DNA from: a virus
DNA: 33,305 nucleotides
Virus record (IMG/VR): IMGVR_UViG_3300009593_000066
Coordinates: 1 to 33,305 of that record
Reading direction: 5' to 3' (one strand)
Under the pieces are notes generated by a model that had not been told where the DNA came from, did no database searches, and saw nothing but the letters and a program-made list of their open reading frames with translations. Made by a program: the position numbers and the translations under genes. This document shows, piece by piece, positions 25,541 through 33,305 of the stretch; position 1 is the first letter of the stretch, and each line of letters starts with the position of its first letter.

Positions 25541-27958
25541 CTACATAATTCCTCCTAAATTAGCTATATCGCCATTAAGAGTATCGTTTCCAGAAGATTC
25601 AAAATTAATTGGTAATCCATCTTCTTGACGTTGTTGAATCATTTCGCTTTGTTGTGTTGCTTGGAGTTTGGTTCTATTATCTTTTCTATTTTCAATCTCT
25701 TGAATTTTTTGCTCCTCATTTGATATTTTAGCTTTAGCTAATTCCATGTTATAATTAAACTCTTGTTCCATCAACATTTGTTTAATCTGTCCTTCTCTTT
25801 CCATTCTTTGTATTTCAAACTGAGATTTAGCTTGTTCAAATGAAACTTGACTATTTAATAATGCTTGTTGTTTTTGCGCTTCATACATAGCCGCTTTTTC
25901 TGCGGTTTCTTGATTCGCTTGAGCTTGCATTTGAATATTCTGTTGTTGTAGTTCTTCTTCTCTTTTTTGTTTTTCTCTTCTACGTTTCTTCAGTAATTCG
26001 TTAGCTAACTTTAAATTCCTAACATTCCTAATGTCTATTGCATCTTCTAAGTCTATTCCTCCAGTTTTTAACGCAATTTGAATATTTTGTTCTAAAGATT
26101 CTTTTTCTACTTCATCTGGTTCTAGTTCTAGAAATATACCAAAATTGTGAATTCTAACTTTTGCAAGTTCATCTAATGTTGCTACATTGAAATGAGTAAT
26201 ACTATTTTCTAATGCCTTTCTAGTTAAAGGGAAACGTAGAGATTGTGCTATTTTATTAGAAATATTTTCACAAGTTTTGAGAGTTAAATATAAACTTGCT
26301 TGCATTATATGTCTAGTAGCTACATTTGAATTAGCGGCTGCTAATTTCTGTAATCCCACTAATGATTTTTCATCAGGCATACTTCCATCTCTCGCTTCAT
26401 TGAGTCCGGTCGTATCTCTTATCATTTGCAGGTAGTATTGATAAGTTTGAATCAACGACTGCATTTTAGCTCCACCAGAAGAAGTCTGTAGCTCTTGTAC
26501 TGGTATTTTCCCTCTGTTTAATTCTCCATCTTGAGTAAGAGATCTACCTACAATAGAACCTGTTTGAAAATACATATTTAAAGCTTCAGCAGGGTTATAG
26601 TTTGTACCATTACCTAAGTCTACTTCTGCTAATCCATCCATGTCTAGGAAGATTCCATCTGGAACCATTCGAGCTAGAATTTGTTGCATTTTTAAATGAG
26701 TCAACTGTATCATATCAGCAAATCCAGTGATACGACTTACTAAGGATTCTATTCTTCCTTTGTACATTCTAGGAGCACAAATTTGATAACTCATATTTAC
26801 CCTAGTAGTATCTGCTTCAGGTCTTGTCATATTTTCTGACATTCCCCAACCTAGCATATTTTCAAATCCTAATATTTTGGCGCCACTATATAGAGTTTCA
26901 ATAGTTCGTGATGCTCTTTCAAAATTAGGATTATCTTCAGGAGGTAAAAAAGTATCTTCTTTTTCTAATGCTTTTTGTAATCCCTGATCAGTATGTTTTA
27001 TTTTAAAGACTTGATCTACAAAAGTTTTCCATTCAAAAAATAAAACTTGTACCGTGTTCTCGTCCCATCTACCATTCCAACCTCTTACGTATTCAGAGTT
27101 TCCTTTATACTTTTGAATCTGTTCTATTTCTTCTGGACCTAAGTAAGGAAATTTTTTCTTGAGTTGTGGTATTGTTAAATTTTTAACTTCTCCAACGTAG
27201 TATAAATCTTGAAAATTAGGATCTTCTGTATATGACCAAACCATATAGGCAGGATCTACGTAGTCTAAAGTAATTCCTTCTGCTTTGTTCCATTCTGTTT
27301 TAACTGCAGCAATACCTAATACAGTTAAATCATAATTTAATCTCTTCCTTACTAGTTGGTATTTATTTTGATCTAATACTTGATCTATTAATTCTTCTTC
27401 TGCAATTTCAATAGACTGTTTATAGTTCAATTGCATGTGCATAGGTAACTCTTCTAAGTTTTCAGGAGTGTTTTGATCAGGTTTAAAATTATTTAATCCG
27501 ATACCAGGAAATAATTCTGCTACTGCTTCATAATAATCTTTTAAAGCAATATCTTCTAAAATCTTTTGAGCGTATTTAGTTCTGCGTTGTCTTGATTCAG
27601 GATCTTGAGCATAAGCATTTATCTCATAAGTTCTTTGCGACATTCCATTAACTACAATGTCTACAAATTTAGGTATAACTGGAACTGGTTTCCAGTCTAA
27701 ATTTAAATAAGATAAATCACCATTTATAGCTAATTCATCTTTGTACTTTTGCACAGGTTGTTCAGCTCTAGCGTATAAACGCAAATTATGAAAATAGGTA
27801 TAGTTCGTAAAAAACCTATATCCAGTTCCTTTGTAATTCCTAAACCATTCTGATTCTATAGCTCGACCTACTGCTAATCCATATTCGTATGTATTTTTTT
27901 CTGCCACAGGTACTACCTGGTCCGGAAAGATACTATTACTGTTCGTATAAATCTGCAT
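25541..27958 (-). CDS. Portal protein
   Basis: This 805-aa protein follows the terminase gene directly (TAA then ATG, no gap), has the size of crAss-like portals and shows a mixed alpha/beta body. A segment near residues 400-470 (ARMVPDGIFLDMDGL) and the central IRDTTGLNEARDGSMPDEKS (about 517-536) resemble the wing/stem part of portals. From about residue 640 to 775 it is a long Gln/Glu/Lys-rich coiled coil, which would form the barrel or crown inside the capsid. No enzymatic motif is present. It forms the dodecameric DNA-entry ring and docks to terminase and later the ring proteins. Confidence rests on size, synteny and fold pattern. Confidence 0.9.
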   Translation of the reverse strand: MQIYTNSNSIFPDQVVPVAEKNTYEYGLAVGRAIESEWFRNYKGTGYRFFTNYTYFHNLRLYARAEQPVQKYKDELAINGDLSYLNLDWKPVPVIPKFVDIVVNGMSQRTYEINAYAQDPESRQRRTKYAQKILEDIALKDYYEAVAELFPGIGLNNFKPDQNTPENLEELPMHMQLNYKQSIEIAEEELIDQVLDQNKYQLVRKRLNYDLTVLGIAAVKTEWNKAEGITLDYVDPAYMVWSYTEDPNFQDLYYVGEVKNLTIPQLKKKFPYLGPEEIEQIQKYKGNSEYVRGWNGRWDENTVQVLFFEWKTFVDQVFKIKHTDQGLQKALEKEDTFLPPEDNPNFERASRTIETLYSGAKILGFENMLGWGMSENMTRPEADTTRVNMSYQICAPRMYKGRIESLVSRITGFADMIQLTHLKMQQILARMVPDGIFLDMDGLAEVDLGNGTNYNPAEALNMYFQTGSIVGRSLTQDGELNRGKIPVQELQTSSGGAKMQSLIQTYQYYLQMIRDTTGLNEARDGSMPDEKSLVGLQKLAAANSNVATRHIMQASLYLTLKTCENISNKIAQSLRFPLTRKALENSITHFNVATLDELAKVRIHNFGIFLELEPDEVEKESLEQNIQIALKTGGIDLEDAIDIRNVRNLKLANELLKKRRREKQKREEELQQQNIQMQAQANQETAEKAAMYEAQKQQALLNSQVSFEQAKSQFEIQRMEREGQIKQMLMEQEFNYNMELAKAKISNEEQKIQEIENRKDNRTKLQATQQSEMIQQRQEDGLPINFESSGNDTLNGDIANLGGIM

Positions 27959-30184
27959 TTACTTATTAATTTTTGAAATTTCTCCTGTATTGTCATAGGT
28001 TTTAATACCTAAATTTATAGGTTGTGATATTCGACGAGGAACTGGTCTATATCTATGTTTATTACAAGCCATTAATGCTAAACCAGAACTTATAGATGCA
28101 TCATGCTTTGTTCTATTGTTTATATTAAATGTAGCCCAATCTTCTAATGTTCGCTGAAAATACATGTCTCCATGAGTATCATTCTTGTATCCCACGTATT
28201 GATCAATATAAGTTTCTATTGCAGCTGCATGAGCTTGTTTAACATCCTCGCTTGAGTTTGGTATTCCTCCTACTTCTCTCTCTGTGATAGACAATTTATT
28301 TAAAGTTCTATCTGGTCTATTCATACTAAATCCTCTATAACCTCTTCGTTTAAGATGATATAATAATCGTGGTTTATTGTTCTCTACTAGAATAGGCATT
28401 CCATAAAAATGAATAGCCATAAGTACGTCTTCAAAAAACATTTCTGCTGTTTGTGGTCGTGATATATATTCTAAAAAAAAATGATTAGGTGGAGCGTCTT
28501 CCATGCTAAACTTGGTTAACCCGTGTAAAGCACCTTTAGAACCTCTTCCATCTACAGTTCCTGAAATATCATAACTATCACACCCAAAAGCTCCTATGTG
28601 ATCATTTCCTGGATATTTAATACCATTTCTTACAATCACATTGTTTTGGATCGTTTTAGGTGGAACCCAAGAAATAAAAAATCTTCCTTTAGAATTTGGA
28701 ACAAATATAACTTTAGAATCTCTCCATTCGTTTTCCCATTGAAAATTACCTTGAGTTAATTTCAACTCATTATTAGTATATTCATTGTAATCTATTTGCT
28801 CGTATATTTTTTGTAAATTAAATAAGCTATCAATAGCTTCATCTCTAAACGCGTGTTGTTCTGTACGAGGAAATTGTCTATAATATTCATTTAAACTATC
28901 AGGATCGTTTTTTAATCCATCTACTTCATTCTGCCAATGCTCAACAACTCCAATATCTATAAGTTGATTATCAATTCCCTTAACAGGAGATGGTGGATTA
29001 TCAAATACTGGTTTTCCATATTTATCTATAAAACCTTCATAGTTCCACTCCATAGGAATAAACAAAGAATACAAACCTTCTTTAGTTTGACCATTTTTGT
29101 TTCGATTAGTAACATCTGATCCATAGTAAATATCCTTAAAGTTTTGCCCTCCTTTTCCTAACGCATTAGAAGTTGAACCCATCATACATTTTCCTACAAT
29201 TCTTCTTCCTAATCGTAAACATGTTTTAGTTACCTTCCAGTTATTTTTTATATTGTCAGGTCTTTCCCATTTACCACTCTCATCATGTCCTAATAGTTTT
29301 AATTTTTCACCATCATAACTATTATCACCTGTGTTTTTCCAATCTATAGTAGTATCTAATCCTTCTAATTCTCTAATTTCTTCATTAACCTCCAACTTTC
29401 TACGTGTAAGTTTAGATGCCGGAACCCTATATGCCAGTTCGGTTTTAGGGCGATCCATACCATCTTGGATTGGTTTGAAGAAAAACGGATAGTTAACCGA
29501 GATTGGTACAACTTTATCTGTGAACATTTTTTTAGCATCTGCTCCACTCTTTGATAAAATCCCATATCTACTGTCAGATGATATTGTTGCCTGATTAACG
29601 AGTTCTGCTGAGCACATAAAGGAAAATCCTGATCGTCTATTTTTAAGATAGCACATTCCATAACATCTGGTATCAGCTTTACAGGCTTCCCAAAATATGT
29701 AGAATAACCTGTTTGATTCTCTAAAGTCAGGGGCTCCAATATCGATTTTTGACCATTGCAAGTACATGTAGTGAGTACCAGTAATATAAGTAGGTTCACC
29801 ATTGTTGTAAAACCAAAATCCTTCATCTCTTCTTTTAAATTCATTATCTATGTAGTCCCACCATTTCTCTCTAAAATCAGGAGGATATTTTTCCCAATCA
29901 AATCTATTTTTAATTCTTTTTAATTCTTTCGAATATTCGAATTGCTCCCAGTATTGTTCCTCTTTATTTTTGCTTCGTTTATAGCATTCATCTTCTTCTG
30001 GTAAAGCAATGCGGAGGTTTTGCACTTCAATGATCTGTCCAATTTTTCCTGTTTTACTTATAACTACAAAATCATATTCTTTATTATAACCATATTCCCA
30101 TTTTTTTAGTCGGTTATTTTTCTTGAGAACATTCGAGTTAACTACATTAGGTATTGCTTTCCATAGCTCTTGAATATAACTCAT
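27959..30184 (-). CDS. terL: Terminase large subunit
   Basis: This 741-aa packaging motor has an N-terminal ATPase and C-terminal RNase H-like nuclease. The phosphate-binding segment is CYGMCYLKNRRSGFSF (174-189), a deviant Walker A in which basic residues and G-x-S replace GxxGxGKS, as in other phage terminases. Nuclease acidic residues appear in sequence: GCDSYD (near 533), LVENNKP (near 599) and KHDAS (near 694), consistent with a three-metal-ligand site. The protein is longer than T7-type enzymes (about 590 aa) and matches the size of crAss-like ones. Its start overlaps the stop of the 97-aa gene as ATGA, and the portal gene follows with no gap. A shorter ORF inside it in another frame is a shadow. 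Confidence 0.93.
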   Translation of the reverse strand: MSYIQELWKAIPNVVNSNVLKKNNRLKKWEYGYNKEYDFVVISKTGKIGQIIEVQNLRIALPEEDECYKRSKNKEEQYWEQFEYSKELKRIKNRFDWEKYPPDFREKWWDYIDNEFKRRDEGFWFYNNGEPTYITGTHYMYLQWSKIDIGAPDFRESNRLFYIFWEACKADTRCYGMCYLKNRRSGFSFMCSAELVNQATISSDSRYGILSKSGADAKKMFTDKVVPISVNYPFFFKPIQDGMDRPKTELAYRVPASKLTRRKLEVNEEIRELEGLDTTIDWKNTGDNSYDGEKLKLLGHDESGKWERPDNIKNNWKVTKTCLRLGRRIVGKCMMGSTSNALGKGGQNFKDIYYGSDVTNRNKNGQTKEGLYSLFIPMEWNYEGFIDKYGKPVFDNPPSPVKGIDNQLIDIGVVEHWQNEVDGLKNDPDSLNEYYRQFPRTEQHAFRDEAIDSLFNLQKIYEQIDYNEYTNNELKLTQGNFQWENEWRDSKVIFVPNSKGRFFISWVPPKTIQNNVIVRNGIKYPGNDHIGAFGCDSYDISGTVDGRGSKGALHGLTKFSMEDAPPNHFFLEYISRPQTAEMFFEDVLMAIHFYGMPILVENNKPRLLYHLKRRGYRGFSMNRPDRTLNKLSITEREVGGIPNSSEDVKQAHAAAIETYIDQYVGYKNDTHGDMYFQRTLEDWATFNINNRTKHDASISSGLALMACNKHRYRPVPRRISQPINLGIKTYDNTGEISKINK

Positions 30185-30474
30185 TTGCTACGCCCTTCCG
30201 CAAAACCTTTAAAATCTCTTTGAGGTTTTTCTTCTTTTGGTTTATCATTTAAAAGATCTTCTTCTTCTTGAATTCTTTGAAGAATTTCAAAAGCATCAAA
30301 TATAGCAAGTTTCTTAGTGGCAGCTGCGTTCTTGAGACGGTCCGCAGACACATCCTCCCCCGTATCTACAATCTCCTCCTTCGCTACTTTTATCAGTTCT
30401 TCCACTGCTATCTGCCCAGCTTGGATTATATTCTTTTTCGTTTCCTTCGTATTCATGTTGTAAAGCAATATCAT
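30181..30474 (-). CDS. Small helical protein before terminase (possible small terminase subunit)
   Basis: This 97-aa protein (91 if it starts at the second Met at 30456, MNTKETKKN) is helical and charged, with a Lys/Glu-rich C-terminus. It overlaps the terminase start by 4 nt (ATGA). Its position immediately before the large subunit makes a small-subunit or packaging role possible, but there is no recognisable helix-turn-helix or other motif. Its first 161 nt overlap the end of the 226-aa frame in a different reading frame, and this stretch is visibly richer in G/C (ACG, GCG, GGG, GAG codons) than its neighbours. The upstream ATG has an A-rich leader (GAAATTTA) and is my preferred start, with low certainty. 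Confidence 0.78.
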   Translation of the reverse strand: MILLYNMNTKETKKNIIQAGQIAVEELIKVAKEEIVDTGEDVSADRLKNAAATKKLAIFDAFEILQRIQEEEDLLNDKPKEEKPQRDFKGFAEGRSK

Positions 30475-30994
30475 TAAATTTCATACAATATAAACGTTCT
30501 CCTTCTATTATGAATTCAAATTCTGATTCAGGTGTAAACGTTACTAACGCTTCAAGAGGAACATTAAGAGCTTCTAATGCATCATTAGAATATTTTAATA
30601 TTCCATAATGTTTTTTTTCTTTCTGAGCTTCTAAAGCGTCTATATCGATAATGGGTTTGACAAAACAATAATCTAAGTGAGATTTATTATTGTACATGTA
30701 TATTTGTTGAGGTGAGCAAAAATACAAATCGTCTTTAAAATATGTTCCAGTGTTTCGTTCTTTTCCTCGTTGATCATACCATCTTCTAAATAAATTGTGA
30801 TGAACATATACAATGTCACCTTCTTTTATTTTAGTATCATAAGCAGCTGGAATGGATACTACCCTTGCTTTTTTATTCACATGTATGTGGTTTTCCACAT
30901 TGGTGTTTATAACAAGGGTTTTATCTTCTACCTTTTTAGTATTGTTGTATCTACTCCCAAGAGGAGTAACTATAAAATCGTATAAAGATCTCAT
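30314..30994 (-). CDS. Possible GroES-like beta-barrel protein
   Basis: This frame encodes 226 aa. Residues about 30-115 look beta-rich: KARVVSIPAAYDTKIKEGD, then IVYVHHNLFRRWYDQRGKE, then a strand with DDLYFCSPQQIYMY and DYCFVKPI. The order of strands and the KEGDIVYV turn recall GroES/T4 gp31-type co-chaperonins, which phages use to fold capsid protein, but similarity is weak and unverified. Residues about 170-188 form another conserved-looking strand pair. The last roughly 50 residues are Gly/Ser/Cys-rich and overlap the 97-aa gene out of frame; this tail may be a genuine dual-coding extension, or the functional protein may end earlier. Cysteines near the C-terminus (CRYGGGCVC) are unlike the rest. 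Confidence 0.75.
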   Translation of the reverse strand: MRSLYDFIVTPLGSRYNNTKKVEDKTLVINTNVENHIHVNKKARVVSIPAAYDTKIKEGDIVYVHHNLFRRWYDQRGKERNTGTYFKDDLYFCSPQQIYMYNNKSHLDYCFVKPIIDIDALEAQKEKKHYGILKYSNDALEALNVPLEALVTFTPESEFEFIIEGERLYCMKFNDIALQHEYEGNEKEYNPSWADSSGRTDKSSEGGDCRYGGGCVCGPSQERSCH

Positions 30995-31218
30995 TAATAT
31001 TCTAGATCATATTCTATAGCAATAGCCATCTGTGAGTTAAACTTCTTCCACGGTAGCATTGTGTCTTCCTTTTTTATATATATCATATACTCTCCTTCTT
31101 CAGGTTCGAGTATATCACAGATAACATGACCTCCATATACCGGTTGTCCTACAGCATAATGCATCGCATCATTTTTATAGTCTGTACCAATACTTATCTT
31201 TCTTATTACCTTAGACAT
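30994..31218 (-). CDS. Small protein of unknown function
   Basis: I start this gene at the ATG at 31218 (MSKVIRKISIG, 74 aa). A longer frame would need a TTG two codons upstream. The protein looks beta-rich (YAVGQPVYGGHVICDI, EYMIYIKK, MAIAIEYDLEY), with no cysteine pair, membrane or catalytic motif. Small proteins with this opening occur, as I recall, in Bacteroidota phages near packaging genes, without known function. Its start overlaps the end of the 86-aa gene by 8 nt (ATGTCTAA), and its stop abuts the start of the GroES-like frame. Confidence 0.8.
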   Translation of the reverse strand: MSKVIRKISIGTDYKNDAMHYAVGQPVYGGHVICDILEPEEGEYMIYIKKEDTMLPWKKFNSQMAIAIEYDLEY

Positions 31219-31471
31219 TTTCAACTACTTTTAGAGGAGCTTCTTTCTCTTCTATTTCTTCATACGAACCATCACTCATGTCTATATTAATAGACCCATA
31301 AGTTTTTTCTAATTCTATTTTAGTTGCTTGTACATCTTGGTTTAGTATTCCTACCTCATGACACAAAGCATGTTGTTGGGTAGATAAAATACCTATTTCT
31401 TTAACTAAGCGATCTAACTTTTCTTGTTGATCTTTAATTTTTTGTAATTCTTCTTTTTTAATTTTCTTCAT
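31211..31471 (-). CDS. Small coiled-coil protein
   Basis: This 86-aa protein is a predicted coiled coil over residues about 1-58 (Lys/Glu/Leu/Gln heptad-like pattern, LKNQ-rich), followed by a short segment YGSINIDMSDGSYEEIEE and a charged tail. Family not recognised; a structural or assembly role is only suggested by its place among head and packaging genes. A 26-nt AT-rich gap separates it from the 390-aa gene. Start context is an AAATTTAATTAA run without a Shine-Dalgarno site. Confidence 0.82.
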   Translation of the reverse strand: MKKIKKEELQKIKDQQEKLDRLVKEIGILSTQQHALCHEVGILNQDVQATKIELEKTYGSINIDMSDGSYEEIEEKEAPLKVVENV

Positions 31472-31497
31472 TTAATTAAATTTAATTATTCTTTATG

Positions 31498-32670
31498 TTA
31501 GTGTTCGTGTATTAATCTTATTAATAAACTATCATCAGCAGGGTTGTCATAAGCACACATACCTACTATTATACCACCCGTGGATGTTGTTGTAATTTTT
31601 GTTAAATCTGTAGGATCTAAATATAATAATTGTCCTTCAGGCACGGAAGTCGCAGGAGTAGTGAATGGAGTAGAAGGAGTTAAACTTAAATTCCAACCAT
31701 CCGAAGTACTACCACTATCACTATAAAAGTAAAATCTTACGTATCTATACCTTGTGCCTCCTGATGTACCATCACTAGTAATTGGAAAACCTGTTCCAAT
31801 AACACTACTTCCATTCAATGTTGCTGCTTTAGCTTCCGTTGTAGGGAAAACCCATCCAGGTGATGAAGCAGCTGAATTCCAAGATGCTCCTGCAAATGAT
31901 GACCCCCACGGCTCAGCAGTTACAGACATAGCTTGTAACCAAGGAGTTCCAGCAGTAGTATAATTAGCCCAAGCAACATTATCATTAGAAACTTGTATTC
32001 CTAATCTATCATAAATAGAAGAATTAAAATCTTCAAATCCGAAACTATTTGGTGTCATTACTAAGTGTTCAGAACCAGAACCTACGTCAAATGTTATATA
32101 ATAGTTAGTGCCAGAGCTATAATTGCTACCACCTCCATCATCCGTAAAAGTTGTATCATTCGTCAATGGTCTTATATTTGCTACTGGTGGAGTAGAATTA
32201 GGTAACACATATGTTTCAGATGAAGGATTGAAAGTTGTAGTTCTTCTAGCTGTGATAAATCCTTCTATTAACACTGTAACAGAATCTCCATCATTAGCAT
32301 CAGCTAAAGCTATTCCTACAATAGCACTTTGATCAGGCAATGAGCCAGCTGTAGTAACTTTTAATACTCCACCTGTGTAATCATAAACTACAGGTTGTCC
32401 ACAACTAATAGATCCTAAAGCGGTAAATATTTCACCATATCCATACTGAGGTTGAGTTGTTACGCTATTTAAATTAACTTTAGCTGTACTTCCACTAAAT
32501 CCAGAAAAATCTAAATCTCCTCCAGTTGCGGCTATAATATCTGCTCCTGTAAACTTTACGTTTTTTAAACTACCACCATCGTTATAATAAGCGGCCACTC
32601 CTAATATATCGTTAAGGGTTATTCCTGCAGCAGTTAAATCATCAAAACTGCTAATTTTTTCATTTGCCAT
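31498..32670 (-). CDS. Head-fibre or appendage-like structural protein
   Basis: This 390-aa protein is rich in Gly, Ser, Thr, Asp and Asn, with beta-type alternation and no membrane segment. Its N-terminus (EKISSFDDLTAAGITLNDIL, residues 4-23, followed by KNVKFTGADI) has the K-I-S-x-L...T-x-x-D-I design I associate with capsid- or tail-anchoring ends of phage fibre proteins. Residues about 75-155 contain VGIALADANDGDSVTVLIEG, similar to a small capsid decoration fold (DUF2190-like, uncertain). Residues about 215-330 (RLGIQVSNDNVAWANY ... RYRYVRFYFYS) recall F5/8-type C, discoidin-like carbohydrate-binding domains. I infer a head fibre or decoration protein that may bind surface glycans. It starts inside TAATG with the 51-aa gene before it. 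Confidence 0.84.
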   Translation of the reverse strand: MANEKISSFDDLTAAGITLNDILGVAAYYNDGGSLKNVKFTGADIIAATGGDLDFSGFSGSTAKVNLNSVTTQPQYGYGEIFTALGSISCGQPVVYDYTGGVLKVTTAGSLPDQSAIVGIALADANDGDSVTVLIEGFITARRTTTFNPSSETYVLPNSTPPVANIRPLTNDTTFTDDGGGSNYSSGTNYYITFDVGSGSEHLVMTPNSFGFEDFNSSIYDRLGIQVSNDNVAWANYTTAGTPWLQAMSVTAEPWGSSFAGASWNSAASSPGWVFPTTEAKAATLNGSSVIGTGFPITSDGTSGGTRYRYVRFYFYSDSGSTSDGWNLSLTPSTPFTTPATSVPEGQLLYLDPTDLTKITTTSTGGIIVGMCAYDNPADDSLLIRLIHEH

Positions 32671-32825
32671 TATTCTAGTTCTATTAAGTCAGTACTATTT
32701 TCTAATTCTATTAAGTCTAAAGTAGGTTCTAATTCTATAAAATCTCCCGTTGGTGGCGGTGGGGTAATTGTTGGTCCCTTAGGTGTTTTCACCATAGGGA
32801 TCATATATCCATTACCTAACCACAT
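32670..32825 (-). CDS. Repeat micro-protein with three D-x-IELE units
   Basis: This 51-aa frame is too short for the usual gene cut-off. It runs from the ATG at 32825 (MWLGNGYMIPMVKTP) through a Pro-rich section (PTITPPPPTG) to three tandem units: DFIELEPTL, DLIELENST, DLIELE, then TAA. It begins 1 nt after the stop of the 120-aa gene and its stop overlaps the next start as TAATG, so it fills the gap exactly and is probably translated by coupling. The repeats have a 27-nt period (32673-32744), and the end of the upstream gene has a related copy (DLIALW). No known family. A role as a short structural or interaction peptide is a guess. Confidence 0.7.
   Translation of the reverse strand: MWLGNGYMIPMVKTPKGPTITPPPPTGDFIELEPTLDLIELENSTDLIELE
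32673..32744 (-). repeat. 27-nt tandem repeat within the micro-gene
   Basis: Three 18-nt cores related to GACTTAATAGAATTAGAA start at 32690, 32717 and 32744 on the minus strand, at exact 27-nt spacing. A fourth, more distant copy (GACTTAATAGCACTTTGG) ends the upstream gene at 32830-32847, outside the register of the array. Confidence 0.85.
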
Positions 32826-32826
32826 A

Positions 32827-33189
32827 TTACCAAAGTGCTATTAAGTCACCATCAACTACATCTGTTCCTGTATCTGCATCTTCTGCTTCTTCTACTGTTG
32901 TAATCAATATTGGTAAAAATGAACCCGCAGGAACATTTTTAAAAATTGGTTGAGCACCACTCTCCATAGTAACTTGTATCGTACTGCAATTTACACCTAC
33001 ATATAAACAAGCTCCTCTTTGCATAAATACGGTTTCTTCTAGTCCACTAGGTAAAGTAGCTGGTGCGGGCACTAACAAGTTTCCAAAGTCTGCTACATTG
33101 AGTGATTGTGCATCATGTGCAAAAATTCTTGGTTGGGCCATCATGTTGCCTTCTAACCCAGCTATGTCTAATTCTACTGTTCCTGCCAT
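32827..33189 (-). CDS. Small head-type structural protein
   Basis: This 120-aa protein opens MAGTVELDIAGLEGN and then reads as a beta-rich body with FMQRGACLYVGVNCSTIQVT (54-73), FKNVPAGSFLPILITTV (83-99) and an acidic region before the end DLIALW. The NVPAGSFLPILV strand and the terminal IALW recall small beta-barrel proteins common beside phage head genes, whose function I cannot name. It has no membrane segment. It comes before the micro-gene and the fibre-like gene. The stop is followed by TATG, the start of the micro-gene. The leader before its ATG is an A/T run (AATAATTTAAA). Confidence 0.84.
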   Translation of the reverse strand: MAGTVELDIAGLEGNMMAQPRIFAHDAQSLNVADFGNLLVPAPATLPSGLEETVFMQRGACLYVGVNCSTIQVTMESGAQPIFKNVPAGSFLPILITTVEEAEDADTGTDVVDGDLIALW

Positions 33190-33190
33190 T

Positions 33191-33305
33191 TTAAATTATT
33201 TTTCCTATTTTTTTTAAAATCATTAATACTCCTAAAAGTATTAAACCTATAAATATTAATTCTTTATATTTATCCCACCAAGATAACTCTCTAAAAATTG
33301 CTTGC
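33191..33305 (-). CDS. 3' end of a small membrane protein (partial)
   Basis: The right edge cuts an open minus-strand frame; 37 codons remain before the TAA at 33193-33191, just before the ATG of the 120-aa gene. The visible end reads LSWWDKYKE, then a hydrophobic helix LIFIGLILLGVLMIL, then a basic tail KKIGKII. A single membrane helix with a positively charged C-terminus fits a small inner-membrane protein such as a holin-type or other phage membrane protein, but the N-terminus is missing and no family is recognised. Confidence 0.6.
   Translation of the reverse strand, partial: QAIFRELSWWDKYKELIFIGLILLGVLMILKKIGKII

Noticed and set aside
29365-29844. 159-codon minus-strand frame inside the terminase gene
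   Set aside because: It lies wholly within the terminase ATPase region in another frame, and the terminase motifs support the longer frame.
1-33305. tRNA genes, CRISPR array, integrase, transposase or attachment sites
   Set aside because: I saw no cloverleaf-type sequence, no regularly spaced direct repeats beyond the 27-nt micro-gene repeat, and no recombinase-like protein.

Overview
The window reads as the structural and packaging half of a tailed-phage genome, probably a podovirus-type marine or other aquatic phage. Every credible gene lies on the minus strand, so transcription runs from the right edge (33305) to the left edge (1). The DNA is AT-rich (about one third GC by eye). Genes are packed with 1-29 nt overlaps or very short gaps. 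I see no tRNA, rRNA, CRISPR array, integrase or insertion sequence. Most start codons lack an AGGAGG-type site and sit behind an A/T-rich leader, often ending ATTATG; this leader type is common in Bacteroidota and their phages. Protein sizes and order (terminase about 740 aa, portal about 800 aa, major capsid about 500 aa, then ring/tube proteins, a >1400-aa nozzle-like protein, internal proteins and a giant protein) resemble crAss-like (Crassvirales) phages and relatives such as Cellulophaga phages. The lineage and host are inferred from layout and remembered motifs, not from a search.

Layout in transcription order. (1) 33305-30181, small head and pre-packaging genes: the tail of a small membrane protein, a 120-aa structural-type protein, a 51-aa repeat micro-protein missed by length cut-offs, a 390-aa fibre-like protein, an 86-aa coiled coil, a 74-aa protein, a possible GroES-like protein of up to 226 aa, and a 97-aa protein overlapping it out of frame. 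(2) 30184-21848, packaging and capsid: large terminase, portal, scaffold-like protein, major capsid protein and two small auxiliary proteins, ending in a UUCG-loop terminator. (3) 21789-21049, a lone 246-aa gene flanked by terminators. (4) 20991-12791, tail: two ring/tube proteins, a 1419-aa nozzle/muzzle-type protein and a 645-aa tail protein. (5) 12791-11951, a SET-domain protein followed by a cupin, overlapping each other and the neighbouring virion genes. (6) 11963-1, likely internal or ejected proteins: a 227-aa T7 gp14-like protein, a 457-aa protein with a calcium-type loop, and a giant open frame of at least 3294 codons that runs off the left edge.

The most unusual content is the giant protein. 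Its translation contains a hydrophobic Gly/Ala-rich stretch (possible membrane insertion), coiled coils, a zinc-metallopeptidase HEIIH motif, a complete set of HAD-phosphatase motifs and a long conserved-looking C-terminal module. It fits a polyvalent protein packaged in the virion and delivered with the DNA. The SET+cupin pair embedded in the virion operon is the second notable item, since it could be a protein-modification cassette. The third is a micro-gene made of a 27-nt tandem repeat that matches the end of the gene before it.
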